Positions 22,200-32,802 of a stretch of 64,000 nucleotides of DNA are shown here, in pieces. Source of the stretch: Petaurus breviceps papuanus. Its lineage: Eukaryota > Chordata > Mammalia > Diprotodontia > Petauridae. The DNA lies in contig JAMXIF010000031.1 of assembly GCA_028583685.1 (NCBI GenBank), positions 5,937,387 to 6,001,386 on the forward strand, in the 5' to 3' direction. The notes beneath the pieces are model-generated. The model saw only the letters and a list, made by a program, of their open reading frames with translations, did not search any database and was not told the origin of the DNA. Both the position numbers and the translations under genes were made by a program. The stretch's first letter is position 1, and each line of letters starts with the position of its first letter.

Positions 22200-22890
22200 G
22201 AATTCCAGGTATCATTAAACATATGTATATATCGTTAAAGATAAGTATATATCATTGAAGAGGTGTGAGGGAGATTCATTCAAGAGGATAGATTCTCACA
22301 TGTGGACTCCATTTCCCACTTTGAATGTGAATTGCACTTCTGGAACAGTTGTCATTGGCCAGTAACATAAGATTCATAGCATGGTGTTAAAAGTTCCCTT
22401 AAAGATCATCTAGTCAATATTCATGCCAATTTTAAAAAATTATAAGCAGATGACTATCTTATATAAGGAGACAAGCATCCTATGTCAGCATCAATCAAAG
22501 AAAACTCAGCACACACATTCACTTTTACTGTTGGGACAGAAATAAATCTTATAACAAAGTTAATATAGCCCACAATCATGATTGTGCAGTATTGTAATTA
22601 AACATAAATGGAAAACAGTTCCTGCCAGTGGCTGTAATTAGCTACTATTACACAGCCAAAACTAATTTTTTTTTGTTTTTCTGTTCGAATTTTGTTGGTT
22701 CTCTGTATCTGTAATCAACATCGGTCTTCTCTGCTACCATATACCTTTCAGTACTCATACATATAAACATAGTAAAGTTCTCAATCCAACTCTGTAACAT
22801 TTGTGGTTCCCTCTATTCTAATCCTGTGCTCCATTTTTTCTCTCTGCCAGACATACCTTAGGGAATCTCAGGCAACAACAGTAGCAATAG
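22200..22890. other. Repeat-poor stretch, possible conserved non-coding sequence
   Basis: 22540-22680 holds clustered TAATTA-type words (attgtaattaaac, gctgtaattagctac, aaaactaatt). No gene. Regulatory role is a guess from composition. Confidence 0.3.
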
Positions 22891-22894
22891 GAAA

Positions 22895-23560
22895 AACCTA
22901 CTGAATGCTTTCTATGTTTAAAGTTCCACCACATTCTCTGGGGGTGCAAATTTTTTTAAAATGGCATAGTCCCTGCCTTGAGGAATTTACAATCTAATAT
23001 TGAAGTTATGGAATCTACCCAGATAAGAACAGACAATATGGTGAAGGTGGGGAGGGGTAAAGAGGTTTTGTGGAATATAATAGGACAATAGGTTGTTTGA
23101 TTTGAAACTGGAAGAGATTTTGGAAATTGCTTTATTTGACAGAGGAGAAAACAAATATTTACAGAGGGTATGCATCGAATTGGTAATTATAAGAGACTGT
23201 TCTTGAACCCAGGCCCTCTGACCCCAGATCTAACACTCTTTTTCCTCTGCCACCTATCTGGCATCTGAGCATGACCATGAGGGAAGGGATTTCAACAAGA
23301 GGAGATGAGATAAAATTATGTTCCATATAGGAGGGACTTGGAGGTAGGGAAGTACAGGACAAGATTAGGGCATAGTAAGTAGTTTCATTTATAATTTAAA
23401 GTTACTAAGAGGGAATATTATAAAATGTCTGTAAAAATAGACTGGAACTGTATTGGGGAGGGCCATAAATGCAAGACTAATGAGTTTTTATCTTTAGGTA
23501 ATGGGGAGCCACTGAAGGTTTTGGAGTAGGGGAGTGGCACGATTGTTATGAGTAATTGGT
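22895..23560 (+). repeat. L2/CR1-clade LINE, several decayed blocks
   Basis: gtccctgccttgaggaattt and acaatctaatattgaagtta at 22970-23005; tggggagccactgaaggttt and ggggagtggcacgattgtta at 23500-23545. Between them is an L2-like 3' part (acagagggtatgcatcgaat, accccagatctaacactctt). Confidence 0.55.
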
Positions 23561-23754
23561 TTAGCTACTTACTTATTGATTGAGCAATTGACTAATACTC
23601 CATTTTCCTTAGGTCTAAATGTCCTACATGTTGGAGGGCTTGAGGGAAAAGAACACTTTGAGTTACAAGGATGTGGATTGTCTGACCTAATGGATGCCAG
23701 CATAATCACTATGCTTTTAGTGGAAGGGGACAGGAAGAGAGGAAATTGATTAGC

Positions 23755-23915
23755 TATGGACAAATGACTGAGACTCAAACTTTTTGAGCCTCATTTCTCT
23801 CATCTGTAAAATGGAGGTAATAATACAAGCCCTCAGCATTACATGGGGTTGTTGGGGAGGAAACCTTATAATAATTTTAAAGTAAGCTTTAAAAAGCTTC
23901 ATTATTTTAGTCCAG
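23755..23915 (+). repeat. MIR SINE, 3' half
   Basis: gagcctcatttctctcatct, gtaaaatggaggtaataata and atggggttgttggggaggaa are the MIR core and beyond. Confidence 0.7.
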
Positions 23916-23961
23916 ATCAAATTTCTTAGGTGTAAGAAACTCCTAGTAATAAAACTCCCCC

Positions 23962-24140
23962 TAACAGTGAAGATCAGCAATTGTTCTGCAACTTTTAATT
24001 TTAGAGAGTTGCTAGGGTTTCTGAGAAGTTTAGTGTCTTGTCTAGAGTGAAACAGCCTGTTGGGTCCGAGGTAGGATTGGAAGCCCAGACTTGGGACTCT
24101 CAGGGTAACTCTGTATCTACTAAACTATGTTGCCTCTAAA
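23962..24140 (-). repeat. THER1-like CORE-SINE
   Basis: On the minus strand it starts gaggcaacatagtttagtag and includes the diagnostic tagcaactctctaaaattaa. Only minus-oriented copy of this variant I found in the window. Confidence 0.7.
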
Positions 24141-24414
24141 CTGCTGTATAAATGTGAGTTATTGCCCTTTTTATTCCTTTATAGTTGCAGTCTGTGTTTC
24201 TGTGAAATGTCTCTGCTTTGAAACCAGCTTCATTTGAATATCCTTGAGCTCTGAGCCAGTAACCAAGATATTTGAGAATAAATTATTGGAAGTACCTTTC
24301 AGATCTGCTCATTACATGAAGGCCTGACCTCTCCTGATTCAGATGCAAGAAGGGAGATGCTCATCAAAGTAGCGGCTCATGCAAGAGAGCTCTTCTTGCA
24401 ACTGATAGGCATCA

Positions 24415-24880
24415 CTGTCTTCTCTGGATGTAGCAGAAAAAGCCCAGGACTGGGAGTCATGAGAACTAGGCTTTGTTTGATCAGTTCCTCACCGTGCTGG
24501 CTAGTTTAACCAATGTGTATTAAGTGCCTGCTATATACAAAGCCTTGTGCTAGATCCCTAGCAAACAAAGACAGACAGAACCAAAGCCCTACTCTAAGGG
24601 TCCTTACAGTCCAGTGGGGATGTAATATGTAAAGATTTATTTACAAGACAATGAGATAAATGCAGACAGCAGGCCTAAGCAAAGTACTATGAGAAATTTG
24701 TAGAAGGAGAGATCACTTTCCCTTGATATGATCAGGGAAGGCTTTGTGGAGGAGGTGGTATCTGAGTTAGACTTTGAAGGATAACAGGAGGAAAACTGCA
24801 GTTGAAGGTGGGTTAAAGAACATTCCCGGTGTGAGAGAGTGCTATAATCAAAGACATGGAGAGGGCAGGATGAGAAAGGG
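24415..24880 (+). repeat. MIR head followed by L2/CR1-clade block
   Basis: 24415-24495 is a MIR head (gtagcagaaaaagcccagga, ctgggagtcatgagaactag). From 24505 an L2/CR1 block runs: gtattaagtgcctgctatat, ccttacagtccagtggggat, gatcagggaaggctttgtgg, gcataatcaaagacatgga-like text. Confidence 0.6.
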
Positions 24881-24929
24881 GCACTCAGACCTGTTCATTC
24901 CTTTTGCCTGGAGTGTGAAATAAATTAAG

Positions 24930-25210
24930 CACTGGAGTATGGGATAAGGTTAGACAACCCTCTCCGAGCTTCTGTTTAGTTATTTGCCAAATGCGAACTA
25001 ATACTTGTGCCCCCATCTCAGGGGTGGGGAACTTGCAACCTCGAGGCCACCTGTGGCCCTCTAGACCCAGTCACACTTGAGGACCTAGAGGGCCCCATGT
25101 AGCCGCAAGGTAACAGGTTCCCCACACCTGCTGATTTCATGAGATTATTGTGGAGAAAACCTGTAGCCAACAGTCAAGTCTTTGATAACGGTGAGTTAAT
25201 TAGAGATAGT
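24930..25210 (+). repeat. MIR SINE split by a hAT MITE
   Basis: MIR text (gttatttgccaaatgcgaac, taatacttgtgcccccatct) stops at 25018 and resumes at 25131 (gatttcatgagattattgtg). The insert is the family B MITE at 25019-25130. Confidence 0.65.
25019..25130 (+). mobile_element. hAT-type MITE, family B, internally deleted
   Basis: CAGGGGTGGGGAACTTGC at the left and, reverse-complemented, CAGGTGTGGGGAACCTGT at the right. Only about 112 bp remain because the central segment seen in the 13651 copy is missing. The two halves face each other (gccctctagacccagt versus acttgaggacctagagggcc). Confidence 0.85.
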
Positions 25211-25229
25211 TGTATAGTGATTTCAGTTT

Positions 25230-25475
25230 TAAGAGTCACCTTATATACATTGGCTCATTTAGGCCTCAAGGCAGCCCTCTGAGGTAGGTACTATACATAT
25301 TATCACTCCCGTTTTACAGATAAGGAATCTGAGGCTCAGAAAAGCTAAGTAACTCTCTCACCTTCACACAACTTCTAAGTGCCCAGCACATAGTAGGCAG
25401 TTCCTAATGTTCATTGATTGATGGAGAGAGGATTTGACTATGAAGCCAGTGCTCTCTCCATTACTGTTATTGTTA
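25230..25475 (+). repeat. L2 LINE 3' end
   Basis: acattggctcatttaggcct, ccctctgaggtaggtactat, ttttacagataaggaatctg, ggctcagaaaagctaagtaa are L2-like. A tail reading gcccagcacatagtaggcag sits inside, suggesting two fragments. Confidence 0.65.
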
Positions 25476-25646
25476 TTCATTGCCATTACTCATGCCTTCA
25501 GTGGATCTGTGATCTCATCATTCTGGGTGCCCCCTGAGAGATGCCAATCACAAGCCATCCTTGCCCCCAGTCTATCCTGTCCAACACCTGTCTAGAGAAA
25601 AGGGCACATCTGTCAGTTACCTTTGCACAGGACTCTACATGACTGA

Positions 25647-25698
25647 CATATATATATGTATATATATATACATACACACACACACACATATATATATT
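25647..25698. repeat. (TA)n(CA)n microsatellite
   Basis: Alternating TA and CA array with TG interruptions; open frames across it are spurious. Confidence 0.9.
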
Positions 25699-25934
25699 TC
25701 CGATTATATTTTTCTCTCAAAACATCTCTGACTTTGCTTCATCTGGGCAGTTTTTTGCTTACAGTATATTGCAGAACTGACCTCACCCACTCAGCTCCTC
25801 TCTATTGCCTGTTGAGTTATACTCAACTTCAGCTCTTCAGAGACTGTGATATTGCCTGACTTGCCATCATCCATCACTAGTAGTCTGTCAGTGTTAAAAA
25901 GGATGCAGTGACTTTGTTTCGAAGAAAAACATGA

Positions 25935-26400
25935 GGTCATAAAAGAAATTCTTCAATTTTCCAAGGGCAATCCAGCCTGCCCTCCTCTTCCTTCGTGCTG
26001 CTCAGTACAGGGCCCAGTTCATTATCCATCCACAGTGTCTGTCCAAGGTATCCAGATTGATGGACCAACCAACTAGGTGTAGTTGTTAGGAAGTTTTTTC
26101 CCTACATGGAACCAAAATCTGTCTTTCTGAAACTCTCATCCCTTGTTCTTTTTCAGTCCTTTAGTACCAAACATTACTATTTTAATCCCTCTTCCACATG
26201 AAAGCCCTCCCAATATTTGAAGAACTGAATGCAGTACTTGAGAGGCAGACTGATTAAGACACAGTATGTGAGGACTCTCATCTCCCTAGTCCTGAATAGT
26301 TTGAGTCTCTTAATTCAGCGGAAGATTGTATTAGCTGCTTTGGACTGTTATCGTACACCATACTCCCCTCCACATAGACCTAATGTACCCTCTCTATGTC
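25935..26400 (+). repeat. CR1/L3-type LINE fragment
   Basis: Contains gttgttaggaagttttttcc, ccctcttccacatgaaagcc, ctcccaatatttgaagaact, catctccctagtcctgaata, aagattgtattagctgcttt. This is the order of amniote CR1/L3 3' regions. A minus-oriented relative lies at 55430-55685. Confidence 0.65.
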
Positions 26401-26439
26401 CTGCTTGCATATAATTGATTACATGTTGTATCCTCCATT

Positions 26440-26870
26440 AGGCTATGAACTCCTTAAGAACAAAGACTGGGTTATTTTTTTTTATTTGTTTTTACATCTT
26501 TATGAATCCTGAGCACTTAGCATAATGCCTAGCATATTTTGTTGGTCGGTTGTTTCTGTCCTCCCCAGCTCTTTCTGACCCCATTTGGGGTTGTCTTGGC
26601 AAAAGTATCAGCGTGGTTTGTCATTTCCTTCTCCAGGTTATTTTACAGATGAGGAACTGAGGCAAACAGGATGAAATGACTTGCCCAGGGTCATGTGGTT
26701 CATAAGTTTCTGAGACTGGATTTGAACTCAGGAAGATGAGTCTTCCTAACTCTAGGCCCAGTGCTCTATCCACTGTACTACCTAGCTTCCCCTCGCATAG
26801 CTTCCACTTAACATAATGCCTGGTATATATTAAATGATTAATAAAAAATGACTGATTCATGAACAGTTCT
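26440..26870 (+). repeat. L2-type 3' end split by a SINE
   Basis: The L2 end reads gaactccttaagaacaaaga up to atgcctagcatat (26537). It resumes with atgcctggtatatattaaat (26815 on) and gattaataaaaaatgactga. A 24-bp segment (26514-26537 and 26805-26828) is present on both sides of the SINE, matching at 21 of 24 positions. Confidence 0.65.
26540..26800 (-). repeat. RTE-tailed tRNA SINE (MAR1-like), full length
   Basis: Minus-strand copy. On the plus strand one reads the tail first (ctttctgaccccatttgggg, cttggcaaaagtatcagcgt, catttccttctccaggttat) and then the tRNA head (aactgaggcaaacaggatga, gtgctctatccactgtacta, cctagcttcccct). Confidence 0.9.
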
Positions 26871-26889
26871 GATCATTTCAACCCACTGT

Positions 26890-27235
26890 TCAAAAAAAAA
26901 ACCCAAAACTTCTTTCTGCCTCCCCTTTACCTACTGATGAAGCCTACATTTCTTGACATATTTAAGACCTTCTACAATCTGACTCCAATCTACTTTTCTA
27001 GCTTTATTTCATGATACTCTCCTTCATTTCTACAAACCCTAGCTGAACTGGACTCTGCACTTTTTCCTAAACCCATTGCACCTTTTACCACCTACATGCT
27101 TTTGTTCATGTCCCCTACCTATATGTGTATTGGCCCAACATCTCTGCTATCCTTCAAGGTCCAATTCAGCTGCATCTGCTTCACTTTCTCAACCCCTAAA
27201 TCAGAAGTAAGTTCTCCTTTTCTAATTTGCATTGT
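26890..27235 (+). repeat. L2 LINE fragment
   Basis: tttaagaccttctacaatct, gactccaatctacttttcta, gctttatttcatgatactct, ccttcaaggtccaattcagc match the L2 segment upstream of its 3' end. Confidence 0.65.
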
Positions 27236-27444
27236 AGTTATTTATGCCCATCAGTATCTGTGAAGATCAAATATGATAATGCATGTTAAGAGTTTCATAA
27301 CCACAATATGCCACTGTATCAATGTATATTGCTATTATTTTTTTAAGTATTCATTTTCTGTGCCAATCTAGCAGTGCTGTAGATATGGCTGTATCTGTGT
27401 TGTCAAGGCTTCATTTTACTGCAGGGATTGAGAGTGATGGGGGC

Positions 27445-27745
27445 ATGTAATAAAAAATGACAATACTACTAAAGTTAATTTACAGTTTTAATGTTGTATC
27501 AATCAAACTATCAAAGGGATACTTTACAGAACTCAATAAAATAATAACACCACATTTGTAGAAGAAAAAGATCTAGAATATCATGGGAAATAGTGAAAAA
27601 AGGGAGGGGAATGAAAGGGGAATAGCACTTACAGACCTCAAGCTATATTAAAAAAGCAACAGTCATCAAAACAATTGGTACTGGTTAAAAGATAAAGAAG
27701 TAGATCAGTGAAACAGACTAGACAAGGGAGAAGGATGGGGCACAT
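27445..27745 (+). mobile_element. L1 LINE fragment, ORF2 region
   Basis: Matches L1 ORF2 text between RT and C-terminus: atcaatcaaactatcaaagg, actttacagaactcaataaa, catcaaaacaattggtactg, gtagatcagtgaaacagact. Frames are broken. Both ends are truncated. Confidence 0.75.
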
Positions 27746-27959
27746 TACACCGTTCTGAGCATCATTCTAGTAGTCTTTTGTCAATGTGTTTTCAAACACA
27801 TAGCACTTGTCAACTCCTGAAGACTCAGAAAATGCTCTCATCAGCCCTTAAATGAATGAATACACTCAGTACTCAAAGATTCCAAATTTAGAGAGTTACT
27901 TAGTAAAGGGAGCCTTCCTCTGATCTTCCTAAAGAAATGATGGAATTTCAGCATTCTCA

Positions 27960-28410
27960 GAAAGAAAATATTGGACCATAGGATATGAACTTTAGGGCTA
28001 GAAGGGAATCCCAGAGATTGGCTAACCAAATCTCTTATTTTACAGTTGAGGAAACTGAGGCCAAAGGAAGTTAAGTGATTACCTCCAAGTAACAGAGTAA
28101 TGGAACTAGAATTTGAACCGGGGTGGAGAGCAGGGTGGGGGTGAGAATAGAGTAGTGACCTGCGATATTGGCCAGGGTGATGATTAGAATGCAGGCATTT
28201 GGAGAGAGTCTATGACTCCAGTATTCTCTGTTCACTGGCTCAGTGCTGCCTCCCTCAGGCAGAGATAGTATAAATGACAGAGACATAGAAAGATAATTGT
28301 GTCTCATTAGAATGTAAACTTCTTGAGGGCAAAGTCTTTTTTTCCCCTCTCCAGCAAAAAGCACAATAATTGGCACATAATAAGAATTTAATGAATATTA
28401 GTTAATTGAT
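27960..28410 (+). repeat. L2-related repeat and an L2 3' end
   Basis: 27970-28140: tttagggctagaagggaatc, ttttacagttgaggaaactg, aggaagttaagtgattacct. 28295-28410: cattagaatgtaaacttctt, gagggcaaagtctttttttc, ataattggcacataataaga. Confidence 0.6.
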
Positions 28411-29009
28411 TAATATTCTTGATGTCAGGAGATTTCCTATAAGTTTTGGTTAGAATGATGAGTGTGATCCTTAGAGACTTGTATGGATCATTCATTCCAA
28501 CTGCACCATACATTTAGCAAGAAAACAGTTCCTAGACTGAATGTTAGTTAAGGCAGTCCTTTGCTTTTGGAACCAGTCACAAAGATCACACAGGGGAAGA
28601 GTCTTTGAAGGCAATGAAATGAGAACTTTGGGAACAATGGTTACTCAAATCAAGAAATGCCAGGACTCCCTCACCCCCTTCATCCAACAACTTCAAATAA
28701 TTTCCTAGTAATCTCTTCTGTGTGCTACAAGACCCAGAGATGGGCTTAGGAACCACTTTTTCTTTTTTTGCAGCTACTGTCAGGATTCAGTTCCTTAAGC
28801 CTCTTGTCTCCCTAGCTCCTACCCCCAACCCAGTTTTATTTACCTCAGCACTTCCATTCCAGGTAGAAATCAGCTCTATCAAAATCTTTTCTAAATTAAA
28901 ATGCTCCTAGAGATAAGTAATTCCCCTGTCCTAATTTATCTCCCCACAGCCTGCCTCTGCCTATTTTGTATTCAAATTAATCCCTTGATCTTCATTAGAG
29001 TTAAATACT

Positions 29010-29215
29010 TATAAAAAAAGATATTATTTGGAGACACAGAAGCAGAATCAAATGATCTTAAAGCTGAAAGAGACATTAGAGGGAGTGTCCTTCAATCACT
29101 TAATCATCCAACAATCATGTAGTAAGCACTTGCTGTATGTTGGACACAAGAGATACAAATATGATGAATGGAATAAGCCCTGCTTGCAAAGAGCTTATGT
29201 TCTAACCTCTTGCTG
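29010..29215 (+). repeat. L2/CR1-clade fragments
   Basis: gatcttaaagctgaaagaga at 29055, then gtagtaagcacttgctgtat and tgcttgcaaagagcttatgt, the common 3' block. Confidence 0.5.
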
Positions 29216-30460
29216 GGTCCAAGAATCCCTCTTGCTAAGTTCCTGACAATCATACAATCTCTGCTTGGATAGCTCCCATTGCAAGGAGAACCCCGTGTAA
29301 AAATGGTGCTTAAATGATTTGTTTTGGAATTTCCTGTTTTGTAAGGAATATGATAAAAGAACATACATTATCTGGCTCATCACCTTATCATGCTCAGAGA
29401 ATTCGTAGCCCCCATGTCCTATCTCAGGCCTTTGGGGGCTCCATGGTAACAGTCTCCTAGCTTGATCTTTCTCTTTTTTTTGTTTTCAACATTCATTTTT
29501 ATAAGATTTTGAGTTCCAAATTTTTCTCCCCCCCTCCCCAAGATGGCAAACAATCTGATGTAGGTTATACATGTTCAGTCATGGAAGCATATTTCCTCAT
29601 TAGTCATGTTGTGAAAGAAGAAACAGAACAAAAGGGGAAAGCCACAAAAAAGGGACAATAATATGCTTTTATCCTCATCGAGACTCCATAGTTCTTTCTC
29701 CAGATATGGATAGCATTGTCCATCATGAGCCTTTTGGAATTTTCTTAGATCATTGTATTGTTGAGAAGAGCTAAGTCAGTCATACTTGATTATCACAGTG
29801 TTTCTGTTGCTCTGTATAATGTTCTTCTGGTTCTGCTCAATTCACTCCACATCAATTCATGCAAGTCTTTTCAGGATTTTCTAAAATCCACCTGCTTATC
29901 ATTTATTATACTACAGTAGTATTATAACATTCATATTCCACAACTAGTTTAGCCATTTCCCAATTGGTGGGCATCCTCTTGATGTCCAGTTCTTTGCTAC
30001 CACAAAAAGAGCTGCTATAAATATTTTTGTAAGTGTAGATCCTTTACCTCTTTTTATGAGCTCTTTGGGATATATACTTGTATTTCTGTATTAAAAGGTA
30101 GGCACAGTTTGATTGCCCTTTGGGCATACTTCCAAATTGCTCTCCAGAAGGGCTGAATTAGTTCATAACTAGACCAACAATGCATTCGTGTCCCAATTTT
30201 CCAACATCTTCTCCAACAGTTATCATTTTCCTTTTCTGTCATATTAGCCAATCTAATGGTTGTGAGGTAGTACCTCAGAGTTTGTTTTAATTTGCATTTC
30301 TCTAATCAATAGTGGTTTAAAGCATTTTTTCATTTGATTAGATAGCTTTAATTTCTGTATCTGAAAACTGCTTGTTCATATCCTTTGACCATTTATCAAT
30401 TGGGAAATCACTTGTATTCTTATAAATTTAACTCAGTTCACTATGTATTTGAGAAATGAG

Positions 30461-30622
30461 GGGCGCCTAGGTGGCACAGTGAGTAGAGCACTAGCCCTTG
30501 GAGTCAGGAGGACCTGAGTTCAAATCTGCCCTCAGACACTTAACACAAAAACTAGCCGTGTGACTTTGGGCAAGTCAGTTAACCCCAATTGCCCTCCAAA
30601 AAGCAAAAAAAAAAAATTATTT
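30461..30622 (+). repeat. tRNA-derived SINE1/WSINE-like, first of a pair
   Basis: Full SINE: gcctaggtggcacagtgagt, tggagtcaggaggacctgag, cttaacacaaaaactagccg, gcaagtcagttaaccccaat, then an A-rich tail. It sits in the antisense L1. The inner taacacaaaaac is an unexpanded form of the site that carries (CA)18 in the next SINE. Confidence 0.9.
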
Positions 30623-30703
30623 GGGGATGGCTATGTGATGCAGTGAATAGAGCACCAGCCCTGGAGTCAGGAGGACCTGAGTTCAAATCTGGCCTCAGAC
30701 ATT

Positions 30704-30747
<44 letters not shown>

Positions 30748-30811
30748 GCTGTGTGGCCTTGGGCAAGTCACTTAACCCAAATTGCCCTCCAAAAAGAAAA
30801 ATAAGATAAAA
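30623..30811 (+). repeat. tRNA-derived SINE1/WSINE-like, second of a pair, with (CA)18
   Basis: Follows the A-tail of the previous copy head to tail. It reads ggatggctatgtgatgcagt, tggagtcaggaggacctgag, (CA)18 at 30707-30742, aactagctgtgtggccttgg, and an A-rich tail. The pair as a whole is flanked by GAGAAATGAG (30451-30460) and GAGAAATAAG (30812-30821). Confidence 0.9.
30707..30742. repeat. (CA)18 microsatellite inside a SINE
   Basis: Uninterrupted CA tract replacing the short acttaacac segment of the SINE; pure, so probably young and variable. Confidence 0.97.
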
Positions 30812-32759
30812 GAGAAATAAGACCTTTTCCAGAAATATGTGTTCTAAAAATTATTTCCCATCTTTCTGCTTTTCTTCTAATCTTGATTGTGTTGGTTTGG
30901 TTTGTGTAAAAACTTTTTAACTTAATGTAATCAAAATTACCCATTTTGCATTTCATAATGTTCTCTATCTCTTGTTTGTTCAGAAATTCCATGCTCTGTG
31001 AATCTGACAGGCAAACTATTCCTTGCTCTCCTAATGTGCTTATGTATCACTCCTTATGTCTAAATCATGTACCCATTTTGACCTTTTCTTGGTATACAGT
31101 ATACAATGTTGCTCTATGTGTAGTTTCTGCCCTATTTCCCAATTTTCCCAGCAGTTTTTGTCAAATAGTGAGTTCTTATCCCAGAAGCTGGAGTATTTAG
31201 GTTTATCAAACAGTAGATTGCCATAGTCATTAATTACTATGTCTTGTGTACTGAATCTGTTCCACTGATCCATCACTGTATTTCTTAGCCAGTACCAAAT
31301 TACTTTGATGATTGCTGCTTTATATTAAACTTATAGATCTGGTACAGCTAGGCCACCTTCCTTAGCTTTTTTCCTTCATTATTTCCATTTATATTCTTGA
31401 CCTGTTGTTTTTTCAGATGAATTTTGTTATTAATCTTTCTAGCCCTATAATATAATTTTTGGTAGCTTGTTATGAAATGAATAAGTAAATTAATTTAGAT
31501 AGAATTGTTATTTTATTATATTGCCTCAGCCCTATCCATGAGCAATTGATATTTTTTTTCAAACTGTTTAGATCTGACTTATTTTTGTGTGAAAAGTGTT
31601 TTGTAATTGTGTTCATATAGCTTCTGGGTTTATCTTGGCAAGCAGACTCCCAAATATTTTATACTGTTTATTATTCTTTTAAATGGAATTTCTCTTTCTG
31701 TCTCTTGCTGCGGTGCTTTATTGATAATATATAGAAATGCTTATGATTTATGTGGGTTTATTTTATATCCTGCAAATTTGCTAAAGTTGTTAATTATTTC
31801 AAGAAGGATTTTTAGTTGGTTCTCTAGGATTCTCTAAGTATGCCATCGTACCATCTGCAAAGAGTGATTGTTTTGTCTCCTCAATTTTTTTCTTTTCTTA
31901 TTGCTTTGCTACAGTTAACATTTCTAGTACAATATTAAATAATATTGGTGACAATGGACATTCTTGTTTCTCTCCTGATCTTATTGGGAAGGCATCTAGC
32001 TCATCCTCATTACAGATAATGCTAGATGATGGTTTTTACATAGATAATGCTTATCATTTTAAGAAAAAGTCCCCTTATTCCTCTGCTCCCTGGTGTTTTT
32101 CATAGGAATGAGTACTATATTTTATCAAAAGCTTTTTCAGCATCTATTAAGACAATCTTATGATTTCTATTGGTTTTGTTATTGATATGGTCAATTATGC
32201 TAATAGTTTACCTAATATTGAACCAGCCCTGCATTGCTGGTATAAATCCTATCATAGTGTATTATCCTTGTGATAAGTTGCTGTAATCTCTTTGCTACTG
32301 TTTTATTTAAATTTTTTCCATAAATGTTCATTAGGGAAATTGGTCTATAATTTTCTTTCTCTGTTTTGACTCTTCCTGGTTTAGGTATCAGCACCATATT
32401 TGTGTCATAAAAGGAATTTGGCAGGACTCTTTCACCTATTTTCCCAGACAGTTTATATAGAATTGCAATTAATTGTTCTTTAAATGTTTGGTATAATTCA
32501 CTTGTAAATCCATCTGGCCCTGGTGATTTTTTATTAGGGAACTCATTGATGGCTCATTCAATTGTTTTATTCTAAAATGGGATTAAGTGTTTTATTACCT
32601 CTTCTGTTAATCTGGTCAATTTTTATTTTTGTAAATATTCATCTATTTCACTTAGATTATCAAATTTATTGGCATAGAATTGGGCAAAATAGCTCCTAAT
32701 TATTGCATGAATTTCCTCTTGCAGGTATGAATTCATCCTTTTCATTTTTGATATTGGTA

Positions 32760-32760
<1 letters not shown>

Positions 32761-32791
<31 letters not shown>

Positions 32792-32802
32792 AGGGGGGGG
32801 GG
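32761..32802. repeat. (TG)15 followed by a G-run
   Basis: Fifteen TG units then GA and a run of ten G, within the antisense L1 ORF2. Confidence 0.95.
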
